64,000 nucleotides of DNA from Henckelia pumila (lineage: Eukaryota; Streptophyta; Magnoliopsida; Lamiales; Gesneriaceae). Of this stretch, positions 1-10,859 are shown one piece after another. The stretch spans positions 13,792,201 to 13,856,200 of the forward strand of contig NC_133122.1 of assembly GCF_033568475.1 (NCBI RefSeq), in the 5' to 3' direction. Numbering within the stretch: the first letter of the stretch is position 1; each line of letters starts with the position of its first letter. The position numbers and the translations under genes are program-made. Below the pieces are notes generated by a model. That model saw only the letters and a program-made list of their open reading frames with translations. It had not been told where the DNA came from and ran no database searches.

Positions 1-560
1 ACAAGTAAGCAAAGGTCAAAAATGGCCCCACACACGTAGCAGATAATATCAATTCTCTTGGCAGTATTTTTCAATTCAGTTAGCTCATAGCAATAGACTG
101 AAAACTCACAACATACTTTCAAATTAAAGATAGGAAAGACGCTTAAAATAATAGATATATATGTGAAAAATGTCACCATCCGGCCATCGGAAAATCTAAA
201 AATAAATAATCGTTGGGTGAATAAAAATACGAATATCATATTCATCTAACCGATGTGAACCAGAAAACTGAAAAATCAGAGGAGTGCGAGCATATATCAT
301 GCATGTTTTTATCAGAAGTATCAAGGCAACAAACAATTCAATGAGTTTGAAACATACCAGAAGAGGAGAAAACAAATTTGAACTTCAAGCGAAACGAAAA
401 TCACGTTTCTTTCCCCGCTCAAATTGTTTATGGTTGGAACAATCTTTTTTTAAAAACAAAGTGATGATCAATGAACATCTTCTAAATTCTATAATGAAAT
501 TCAAACACACCTGAAGACGAGCTAGAAAGAGATTAATTAAAACGAAAACAAAAAATACAA
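1..560. repeat. Duplicated background segment, copy A (cut by window edge)
   Basis: Non-coding, AT-rich DNA that recurs at about 2020-2512 (copy B, continuing after 13947) and 17405-17970 (copy C). Shared landmarks are the 'agcaaaggtcaaaaatgg' start, the 'aataatcgttgggtgaataa' block and the 'catgcatgttttatcag' type block, with point differences and small indels. On the minus strand several blocks end in pyrimidine tracts plus CAG, so the copies may be remnants of a gene's exons and introns, but I cannot identify a gene. No open frame here is conserved between the copies. Confidence 0.7.
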
Positions 561-574
561 TGAAACGGAATCTC

Positions 575-1740
575 CGAATTCGAGTAGAAAAGACCTGCTA
601 TAAAGCAGCAAATCTGAAGAAAAAAATAGGAATAAAAAAAATTGAGGTCATTTAGTCTCACGACTCCATTTGAAAATAATAAAACTGTCGTTTCAAGTAT
701 TTTACACACCTGCACAACAGTCTCTCCGAGCCCCATACCATCAGCTAGAATTTTCTCCCCCAAATTTGAGTAGATAAGACCTGCTTTAAAGCAGCAAATC
801 TAGAGAAAAAAGAGAGAGAAGAAAAACTAATGTCATTTAGTCTCATGACTCAATCTGAAAATAAGAAAACAACTATTTTAAATATTTTACACACTTGCAC
901 AACAGTCTCTCCGAGCCCCATACCATCACCTATAATTCTCCTCCTCCAACCCTCTCTCTAAGCCCCATACCATCACTTATAATTTACCTCCCCCTCCCCC
1001 CCCCCCCCAAACCCACCCACAATTTGAGTAGAAAATACATGGTATAAAGCAACAAATCTGGAGAAAAAAGAGAAAGAAAAAAAATGAGGTCATTTAGTCT
1101 CATGACTCAATCTGAATATAAGAAAATAGTTGTTTCAAGTATTTTATACTCCTGCAAAACAGTCTCTCCGAGCCCATACAATCAACTAGAATTCTTCCCC
1201 CAAATTCGAGTAGAAAAGACCTCCTTCAAGCAGCAAATCTGGAGCAAAAAATAGGAAGAAAGAAACTGAAGTCATTTAGTCCATGACTCCATTTGAAAAT
1301 AAGAAAACTATCGTTTCAAGTATTTTACACACCTGCACAATAGTCTCTCCGAGCCCCACACCATCCGCTAGAATTTTCTTCCCAAATTTGAGTAGATAAG
1401 ACCTGCTTTAAAACAGAAAATCTGGAGAAAAAATAGAGGGAAAAAAAAGATGAGGTCATTTAGTCTCATGACTCCATTTGAAAATAAGAAAACAACCGTT
1501 TCAAGTATTTTACACATTTGCACAACAGTTTCTACGAGCTCCATACCATCACTTATAATTATCCTCCCCCTCCCACCAAATTCGAGTAGAAAAGACTTGA
1601 TATAAAGCAATAAATATGTAGAAAAAAAAAGAATAAAAAAACTAAGGTAATTTAGTCCCATGACTCCATCTGAAAGTAAGAAAATAGTTTCAAATATTTT
1701 ATACATCTACACAACAGTCTCCCATCCCCCTCCCCACCTG
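575..1740 (-). repeat. Exon-like ~185-bp tandem array (about 5.5 units)
   Basis: About five and a half diverged units, each with the landmarks 'tttagtctcatgactcc', 'cacctgcacaacagtctc' and 'gacctgctttaaagcagc'. Read on the minus strand each unit looks like a short exon: a pyrimidine tract ending CTCCAG, about 90 bases of open sequence, then CAG followed by GTGTGTAAA. The translated stretch contains LADGMGLGETVVQ or close variants, which resembles helicase motif I (Walker A) of SNF2-type ATPases, but with Glu in place of the essential Lys. Three more units lie at 14016-14550 in copy B. The helicase reading rests on about a dozen residues and is weak; tandem duplication is clear. Confidence 0.6.
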
Positions 1741-2512
1741 CTGTTTTGTTCCAAAAATATGGTCTTGGACTTTTCATCATTATTATCTTTCTATATGTTT
1801 TGTTTTCATTTTTTGTTCTCAATATTAATAAAATCTTGCAAAGTTTGAATGCTCTTATCTCAAGAATGATAAGAACTCTTTCAATTGACAGATCAATTAT
1901 TCCAATTTTAAGTTTTGATTGTAAAATCAGAAAAAATTCTGTGATGAACAAAACTGTTTGGGACTAGTGATTTTATTCATTTGACAGAAAATGAAAGGGG
2001 TACTCTTGCCAGTTCATAAACACATGTAAGCAAAGGCCAGAAATGGCCCCACACACGTGGCAGGTAATATCAATTCTCTATGGAGTATTTATTCAATTTA
2101 GTTACCTCATAGTCATAGGCTGAAAACTCACATCATACTTTCAAATTAAAAATAGGAAAGGCGATAAAAATAATATATAAATATGTGCAAAATGTCGCCA
2201 GTCGGTCATCCAAAAATCGTAAAAGAAATAATCGTTGGGTGAATAAAAATAAAAATATCATATTCATCTAACCGCTGCAAACCAGAACACTGAAAAATCA
2301 GAGGAGAACGAGAATATATCATGCATGTTTTTATCAGACGTATCTGGACAACAAACAATTCAATTAGTTTGAAACATACCAGAAAAGTTGGACTTCAAGC
2401 GAAACAGAAATCACATTTCTTTCCCTGCTCAAATCGTTTATGGTTGGAGACGGTCTTTTTTTTAAAACAATGTGATGATCAATGACCATCTTCTAAATTC
2501 TATAATGAAATT
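1739..2512. repeat. Duplicated background segment, copy B, left part
   Basis: Starts with 'tgctgttttgttccaaa', matching the start of copy C at 17122, and then follows copy A closely. It ends at the 5-bp target site AAATT (2508-2512), where the Tat element is inserted; the interrupted segment resumes after 13946. No gene is visible. Confidence 0.7.
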
Positions 2513-3154
2513 TGATACCCCGAAAAATTATTTTAACCCGCACCCGTTCATTATGGGTTTAAGAGGGTTGTTCCAATTATGGGATTATTATTATATATAA
2601 GGTCCATCCCAGTTTTCTACCTGTTAGGGCGTGTCAAGACCTGGGCTGCTGTTAATGGGCCAACCCGAGCTGGGGCCCAATGGGCTTGGTATGTTTTCTA
2701 GTTCAAGTGGAACTCGAATACATTGAAGATAAGCTTGACCATTGCAGAGATATGAATGAGATAGGGATAAACTCAATGGCGGACCAATGAATGAAGAGTC
2801 CTATTCCAAGACATGTTATAATTCGACTAGGTAACTTACTCTATTTTTCCTATAAATACAGGTACTGTTATTGTTGTGTTCATTCATTACTCACTATTCA
2901 TTATTCATCACACATTCACTCTCACTTTTACATTCACGCACTCATATCTCTCAGTTTTTGCATTAATCATACCCTCTGCCTTCAAGACACTGACTTAGGC
3001 ATCGGAGGGGTCACGCCGAAAACACCTTCGGTGCCCCTTGACCTAGTTGTTTCCTGTGCAGAACTTGGTGGTACCCGACCCGACCTGCTCTACAAGGGAA
3101 TTGGAGGATCCATTCTACCAGACCAAACCCGAGATAAAAAAATAGACATTATCA
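2513..3154 (+). repeat. Tat 5' LTR
   Basis: 642 bp, TG...CA ends, paired with the copy at 13301-13941. It contains a TATA box (TATAAATA at 2851-2858) and is immediately preceded by AAATT. It should hold the promoter for the genomic transcript. Confidence 0.95.
2851..2858 (+). promoter_or_regulatory. TATA box of the Tat LTR promoter
   Basis: TATAAATA within 'cctataaatacagg', conserved in the 3' LTR. It lies 337 bp into the LTR, followed by a CA-rich leader; transcription start not determined. Confidence 0.75.
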
Positions 3155-3156
3155 AT

Positions 3157-3173
3157 TGGCGCCGTCTGTGGGA
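3157..3173 (+). other. Tat primer-binding site
   Basis: TGGCGCCGTCTGTGGGA starts two bases after the LTR end. The first ten bases fit the 3' end of plant tRNA-Asp and the rest diverges, so the tRNA identity is tentative. The placement directly after an LTR makes the role secure. Confidence 0.8.
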
Positions 3174-3194
3174 ATTTGAAGAAAAAGAGTTCCG

Positions 3195-6100
3195 ATGGCT
3201 AATCAGAATGAAGATCGCCCAAATTTAGAGGAATTAGTAACTTAGGCTGTTTAGAGGGCTTTGGCGGAAAGGGGTGAGGCCAATCCCCCGCACCCCGATC
3301 ATAATGCCCACCTCGAGGAGATCAAAAAGTTTAAGGAAGAGATGGAGCAGCTAAGGAAAAAGCAGGCCGGGTACCTAGCTACCACAACCAGAAAAATTCC
3401 TTTTACTCAGGAGATATTGGAGGCCGACCTCCCCAAAAAATTCAAATTGCCTCACGTCGGGGAGTATGATGGTAAAGGAGATCCCGAAGACCATTTAGCA
3501 CGCTTCGAGAATGCAGCTCTGTTGCATAAATACTTTGACCAGATTAAGTGCAGGTCTTTTCTTACTACTCTCATAGGACCAGCCCAGCAATGGTTCAATA
3601 TGCTACGCCCTGGGGAGATCAAGGAATTCAAGGATTTTATCAAATCCTTTTTGCATCACTTTGCTAGCAGCAAAAAGCATCCTACCACTACTTTCAGCCT
3701 CTTTGCAATCAAGCAACGAGAACATGAAAATTTCAGAGCATATATCTGCAGGTTTAGTGCCTTGGCTCTCGAGGTACCCATGGCTACCCCAGACCTGCTC
3801 ATCAATGCCTTCATGCAAGGGCTGGATACAAAATATTTTCTCAAATCTTTAACAAAAAGGCTGCCGGAGACATATGAGGAATTACTCGCCCGAGCTGAGA
3901 AATATGTCAACATGGAAGAAATACAGGTCTCGCGAGCAGCTGTGAAGAGGGAACGGCCAAAAATTCCAAAGAGCAATAGGGTTCCGAGCAGTAATTCCGG
4001 GATAGGACAGCCATTCCGACCCGCACTCTTGGGTGAATTCACCTCTTTCACTCCTTTGCGCATGAGCAAAGTCCGAGCTCTTCAAATTTGTGACGATTGG
4101 AAACTCACACAAAGGCCTCCATGGACTGAGAAGGGACCTCGGAATAGGGAATCGGATAAATATTGTCACTTTCATAATGAGTACGGGCACACTACGGAAG
4201 ATTTTCGTCAATTAGATCAAGAGATTGAAAGGATAATACAACAACATTCTGAAATAAAAATTATATTGATCCGTCAAGAGGGGTATAGCCCGAACAGGAG
4301 ACAGCGAGGAAGATCAAGACAGAGAGCCCGAACCCAAGAAGATTTCAATCGCCCAAATCAGGACCAGCCCAGGGAGGACCGAGCTCATCAAAGACCGGCT
4401 CCTCCTACCCGAGGAATTATCAACATGATCTCTGGAGGCCCTACCGATGGAGATTCCAATCGAGCTAGGAAAACTAGCAGCCGAAAATTAATAAATATGG
4501 AGATTGACAGTCAGACTGTCCACACTGGCCCGACCCTCTCTTTTGGGCCAGAATATTTAAAAGGGGTCTCTAGCAACCGTAATGATGCACTGGTAATAAG
4601 GGCCATGGTCGCAAATTATGACGTGGCTCGAATATTTGGGGATTCAGGCAGTTCTGTCAATGTTGTATTCCAGGAAGAAATAAATCAAATGGACATGGGA
4701 CAGTACAAGATGGAGCCCCTCGTTACATCACTTTTTGGTTTCACGGGTCATGCAATCCGACCTGTTGGGTTAGTACATCTACCCCTAACCCTTGGGAAAG
4801 GCAACTGTCGCAAGACCAGGATTGTGAGCTTTATTATAGTAGACGCTCCGTTTGCCTATAATGCCATACTGGGTAGACCTGCCATGACCACTTTCATGGC
4901 TGTCGCATCAGCTCTGCATCAGAAAATAAAGTTCCCAGTTGGTAATGAGGTCGGTGAAGTACAAGGTGATCAAGTTATTGCTCGCAAATGCTATGTGGAG
5001 GAGGTCAGAATAGAGCAAAAGGTGACCAGGACTGATAGAGTTGACAGACCTGGACTTTCTAGCATGGAAAAGGTCAACCTGATAGAAGACACATCTGTCA
5101 CCGCTGAAGAAGAAATTGAGGAAATCATGATCTCCCCTCAATCGGGGAGGGTAAAAATTGCTCGCACCCTTGAAGCACAGTTGAAACAACCACTACTGGA
5201 ATGCTTGAAAGAAAATAAAGATGTCTTTTCATGGTCAGTTTCAGACTTGGTAGGGGTGTGTCGGGAGGTCGCAGAGCATAAACTCAATATAACAAGGGAT
5301 TATCGCCCTGTTATTCAAAAGAAACGCCACTTCGGTCCCGAAAAAGATGCGGTAATAAAGGAGCAAGTGGACGAGTTACTCACGGATGGACACATTGAGG
5401 AAATATATTTCCCGACCTGGTTGTCTAATATAGTCCTGGTTCCAAAGTCTACGGGAAAATGGCGTATGTGTGTAGATTTTCGAGATTTAAATAAAGCATG
5501 CCCTAAAGATTGCTACCCCCTACCTAGAATCGATCAGCTTGTTGATTCAATTGCAGGGCATGAATTACTCAGCTTTTTGGATGCTTACCAGGGATATCAC
5601 CAAATTCCCTTAGCAAAAGAGGACAAAAACAAGGTGAGTTCTGTCACATCAACAAGAACTTATTGCTATGTGGTCATGCCGTTTGGGCTCAAAAATTCTG
5701 GGGCTACATACCTAAGGTTGATGGACAGAGTATTCGAGCAGCAAATTGGAAAAAATATCGAGGTCTATGTAGATGATATCCTGGTCAAGACCCGAACTGC
5801 GGACCAGTTCATTACCGACCTAACTCAAACTTTTCAGACTTTGAAGCACTATCAGCTTAAACTAAACCCCAGCAAGTGTACTTTCCGAGTTTGAGCTGGA
5901 AAGTTTCTTGGTTACATGGTTACAAGAAGGGGAATCGAAGCTAATCCCGAAAAGGTCCAAGCCATCATTTCTATGAGCTCCCCCAAGAATATACAGGAAG
6001 TACAGAGATTAACAGGAAGAATTACAGCACTGGTCCGGTTTATAAGCCGATCAGCAGATAAAAGCCTCCCTTTCTTCAAGGCACTACGAAAGACGAAAAA

Positions 6101-8280
6101 TTTTCAATGGAATGAGGAAGTTGAGAAAGCCTTCCAGGACTTGAAGGCTTACTTAAAGCAATTGGCTGTGCTAAATAAGCCTACCCAAGGGGAAGTATTG
6201 TTCTTATATTTGGCGGTCACACCACGAGCAGCCAGTTCGGTCCTGGTCAGGAGGGACGGAACAAATCATCAGCCTGTTTATTTTGTGAGTCATGCCTTGA
6301 AGGGAGCCGAACTCAATTACTTAACCCAGGAAAATCTTGCCTTAGCTTTAGTCATCACTGCAAGAAAATTGCGTCCTTACTTTTTGTCACATCCCATCAC
6401 TGTGCTCACCAACAACTTTCTGAGAAAAATTGCAACCAATCCAGATGCATCGGGGAGACTTATCAGATGGATTACAGAGTTGAGTGAGTATGACGTCAAA
6501 TTTGAGCCTCGAACAGCCATAAAAGCTCAGGCCCTAGCTGATTTCTTGGCAGAGATAGTTCAACTAGAACAAGAAGAGCTATGGAAGATTTTTGTAGATG
6601 GGTCATCATGTCAGTCCGGGAGCGGAGCTGGAATTGTGATCATCTCACCTTGGGGTGAAGAAACTAATATTTCAATCAGATTAGACTTCAAAGCCTCAAA
6701 CAATTAAGCAGAATATGAGGCATTATTACTTGGACTCAAAGCAGCACGAAACTTGGGTATCTCCCGAGCTATTCTGTATTCCGATTCCCAATTAACAATC
6801 CAACAGAGTAAAGGGAAATTTGAATGCAAAGATGGGAAGATGCTGAGGTATGTCAAAGCACTAGACAAAGCCAAAGAAGGTTTCACCGAGTTGAATTTGG
6901 AGCTCATCCCCCGAACTAAAAATATTAAAGCAGACCACTTAGCCCGCCTAGCCAGTGCCCTCAGCAACCGACCTGATCCCATTGTTCCAGGTCGGGAACT
7001 TGTTTCTCAGCTGGAAACTCTCGATGATATTATAGCCCAGGTACCAGAAGGAGATTGGAGATATGATATATATCAGTATCTGACCAAGAAAGAATTACCA
7101 AGCGATAATAAGAAAGCTAAGGAGGTAAAAAGAAGGGTTCTTCGCTTCGTCATGATCGATCAGATCCTGTTCAAACGATATTTCTCTCAGCCTTTGTTAA
7201 AATGTTTGGGTCCTGACAAGGCTAATTATGTACTACGATAAATTCATGAAGGGTCTTGTGGCAGACACCTGGGCAGTCTTGCCCTAGCTCGAAAAGCACT
7301 CCTGGCGGGATTCTTCTGGCCTACTATGCGGAAAGACTCATCAGATCTGGTTAATTCATGTTATAATTGCCAAAGGCATGCTAACCTATAGTGGAGACCT
7401 ACAGAATACATGAAGGCAGTGGTGGCCGCTTTTCCTTTTGATCAGTGGGGAATGGACATTGTAGGACCATTCCCTGTTAGCACGGGGTAGAGAAAATTTT
7501 TGTTGGTCGCGGTCGACTATTTTTCTAAATGGGTGGAGGTCGAGCCCCTAGCTAAAATTACAGAAAACGAAGTGCTCAATTTTCTATGGAAAAATATAGT
7601 GTGCCGCTTCGAAATCCCTTGCAGGTTGGCATCAAATAATGGGAGACAGTTTTGTGGAGCCAAAGTTCGAGCATGGTGCCAGGAGATGAAGATCGAACAG
7701 GTTTTCACCTCTGTAGCATACCCGCAAGGGAATGGACAAGTTGAAGTTACCAACAGAACGATAGTCCAAGCTCTTAAGACACGACTGGATGCAGCCAAAG
7801 GCAAGTGGGCAGACAAACTCCCTTCCGTATTGTGGTCTTACCGAACTACAACTCGATCCGGTACGGGTGAAACTCCTTTCAGCATGGTGTATGGGACTGA
7901 AGCTGTTCTCCCAGAAGAAATTGGACAAGAGAGTGCTAGGATAATGGTATATGGGGTAAACAATCAAGAACTGCGAGCAATGGATTTGGACTTACTTGAA
8001 GAGCACAGGTCCCGAGCTAAAATTAGGCTCGTAGCCTATCACAAGCGAATGACCCAGGCCTACAACAAAAGAGTATACCCTAAGGTTTTCCAGGAGGGAG
8101 ACCTGGTTATGCGAAAGATACAACATCCAGGGGAAAGAGGAAAGCTAGAGTCCAAGTATGAAGGCCTATTCAAAGTGGTAGGAAAAGCTGGAATAGCTGC
8201 ATATTACTTAGAAGAAGCCCAAGGCAAAAAAGGTAAAAGGCCATGGAATACTCAGCACTTGAAAAAAATACTATCCCTAG
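3195..8280 (+). pseudogene. Tat gag-pol polyprotein, one frame broken by nonsense codons
   Basis: All recognisable domains lie in a single frame from the ATG at 3195. In order: gag capsid region (around 3540-3900), a degenerate zinc knuckle (CHFHNEYGH, last Cys lost, ~4160), protease with DSGS (~4641), reverse transcriptase with CVDFRDLNKACPKD and YVDD (~5766), an RNase H (~6180-6560), a second archaeal-type RNase H (IFVDGSS, AEYEAL, YSDSQL, KADHLARL; ~6580-6960) and integrase (MDIVGPF, NGQVEV; ~7240-8150). Seven in-frame stops occur, at 3243, 3252, 5892, 6705, 7239, 7389 and 7488. The second catalytic Asp of integrase is replaced (SNNGRQF). A seven-A run at 8262-8268 shifts the frame just before the expected stop at 8278-8280, so the last frame runs on to 8648 into the tandem array. 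It cannot encode a working polyprotein. Confidence 0.93.
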
Positions 8281-8483
8281 TAGCTCAGCTCAGGTCTCGC
8301 CATATTATTTATATCTTACTAAGCTGGTTCTTAACCAGCCAAGTCTTTTTGCATTATTTATGTTTTGTACTAGTCAGTCCTGTTTTGTTTACATCAAGGG
8401 CCAGTCCTGTTTTAGGGTCAATTTTGTTTTTGAATGTCTCAGTCTGTTTTATGGAACACCCTGTGATTTTTGGTAACATTCCA

Positions 8484-9897
8484 CTCAAAGTCCAACTCAG
8501 TGGCCCACATCAGTGGAACTCAAAACCCAGGCAGGTCTGGCACTCAAAGTTCACCTCAGTGGCCCACATCAGTGGAAATCAAAGCCTAGACAAGTCTGGA
8601 ACTCAAAGTCCACCTCAATGGCCCACATCAGTGGAATTCAAAGCCTAGGCAGGTCTGACACCTAAAGTCCACCTCAGTGGCCCACATCAGTGAAATTCAA
8701 AGCCCAGGCAGGTCTAGCACTCAAAGTCTACATCAGTGGAATTCAAAGCCCAAGCAGGTATGGCACCTAAAGTCCACCTCAGTGGCCCACATCAGTGGAA
8801 TTCAAAGCCCAGGCAGGTCTGGTACTCAAAGTCCACCTCAGTGGCCCACATCAGTGGAATTCAAAGCTCAGGCAGGTCTGGCACCTAAAGTCCACCTCAG
8901 TGGCCCACATCAGTGGAACTCAAAGCCCAGGCAGGTCTGGCACGCAAAGTCCACCTCAATGGCCCACATCAGTGGAATTCAAAGCCCAGGCAGGTCTGGC
9001 ACCTAAAGTCCACCTCAGTGGCCCACATCAGTGGAATTCAAAGCCCAAGCAGGTCTGGCATGCAAAGTCCACCTCAGTGGCCCACATCAGTGGAAGTCAA
9101 AGCTCAGACAGGTCTGGCACTCAAAGTCCACCTCAGTGGCCCACATCAGTGGAACTCAAAGGCCAGGCAGGTCTGGCACTCAAAGTCCAGCTCAATGGCC
9201 CACACCAGTGGAATTCAAAGCCTAGACAGGTCTGGCACCTAAAGTCCACCTCAGTGGCCCACATCAGTGAAACTCAAAGCCCAGGCAGGTCGGCACGCAA
9301 AGTCCACCTCAGTGGCCCACATCGGTGGAATTCAAAGCCCAGATAGGTCTGGCACCTAAATTCCACCTCAGTGGCCCATATCAGTGGAATTCAAAGCCCA
9401 GTCAGGTCTGGCACTCAAAGTCCACCTCAGTGACCCACATCAGTGGAATTCAAAGCCCAGGCAGGTGTGGCACCTAAAGTCCACCTCAGTGGCCCACATC
9501 AGTGGAACTCAAAGCCCAAACAGTTCTGGCACGCAAAGTCCACCTCAGTGGCCCACATCAGTGGAATTCAAAGCCCAGGCAGGTCTGGCATCTAAAGTCC
9601 ACCTCAGTGGCCCACATCAGTGGAATTCAAAGCCCAGGCAGGTCTGACACCTAAAGTCCACCTCAGTGGCCAACATCATTGGAATTCAAAGCCCAAGCAG
9701 GTCTGGCACGCAAAGTCCACCTCAGTGGCCCACATCAGTGGAATTCAAAGCTCAGGCAGGTCTGACACTCAAAGTCCACCTCAGTGGCCCACATCAGTGG
9801 AACTCAAAGCCCAGGAAGGTTTGACACTCAAAGTCCACCTCAGGGTCCCACATCAGTGGAACTCAAAACCCAGGCAGGTCTGGCACTCAAATTCACT
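8484..9897 (+). repeat. 59-bp tandem array, about 24 copies
   Basis: Monomer about 59 bp with landmarks CCTCAGTGGCCCACATCAG and GCCCAGGCAGGTCTGGCAC, starting ~200 bp after the pol stop. Units differ by point changes (CACCTAAAG, CACTCAAAG, CACGCAAAG). Because 59 is not a multiple of three, reading passes through all three frames, and long apparent ORFs arise wherever the TAA-containing variant is absent; these are not genes. Tandem repeats downstream of pol are known for Tat elements and are a documented source of plant satellites. Confidence 0.95.
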
Positions 9898-10013
9898 AAT
9901 AGGCAGGACTGATGTCAAAAAACCCACATTTTGGTTTGTAGTTAAAAATCCAAGTATGATTCGATCTCGAGGATTGCAATAGAGCTTAAAGAGCTTATAA
10001 AATGTGCTGGTTT

Positions 10014-10610
10014 CATTCAACCAGTCCAGGAACATGTAGCTCGGGCTTTAATGATATACAATGCATTTATTGTTCATTCATCAGTCCGGGTACATGTAGG
10101 TCGGTCTCTCAAATATTCAAATTGGCTTGATTCAATCAGTCCGGGTACATGTAGGTTGGGCTCTAAAATATTTCAATTGGCTTGATTCAATCAGTCCGGG
10201 TACATGTAGGTCGGGCTCTCAAATATTTAAATTTTCTTCATTCAATCAGTCCGGTTACATGTAGGTCGGGCTCTCAAATATTTAAATTTGCTTGATTCAA
10301 TCAGTCCGGGTACATGTAGGTCGGGCTCTCAAATATTTAAATTGGCTTGATTCAATCAGTCCGGGTACATATAGGTCGGGCTCTCAAATATTGAAATTGG
10401 CTTGATTCAATCTGTCCGGGTACTTATAGGTCGGACCCTCAAATATTTAAATTGTCTTGATTCAATCAGTCCGGGTACATATAGGTCGGGCTCTCAAATA
10501 TTTAAATTGGCTTGATTCAATCAGTCCGGGTACATATATAGGTCGGACCCTCAAATATTTAAATTGGCTTGATTCGGTCAATCCGGGTATATGAAGCTCG
10601 GGCTTTAATA
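10014..10610 (+). repeat. 55-bp tandem array, about 10-11 copies
   Basis: Monomer about 55 bp with TCAGTCCGGGTACATGTAGG and TCGGGCTCTCAAATATTTAA. The first and last units are degenerate. Unrelated in sequence to the 59-bp array just upstream, so the 3' region holds two independent satellite-like arrays. Confidence 0.93.
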
Positions 10611-10859
10611 AGTTGTCTTGACTAGCATTCAGCTAGTCCTGGTCGGTTACACTTGATAAATTTTGGTCAGACGACTTTAGCATACATAATAGTAAAAGCA
10701 AGTTAGAATACAAGTATCATTGGGGAAACCCGAATTGAACAAAAATATTCATTCATGAAAAACAGTAGTAATGTATCAGCCCGACCTGAAATCAATGACC
10801 ACGCAAGGTCTGTAATACGAATCATTTTTTTTTGTTCATAAAGCAGAAATAAAGAAAAA

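Noticed and set aside
8677..9982. Several overlapping open frames of 60-180 codons in the 59-bp array
   Set aside because: They come from frame rotation of the tandem repeat; no start context, domain or conserved frame.
8484..10610. CRISPR-like appearance of regular repeats
   Set aside because: Repeats are contiguous with no unique spacers, lie inside a plant retrotransposon, and are tandem satellites.
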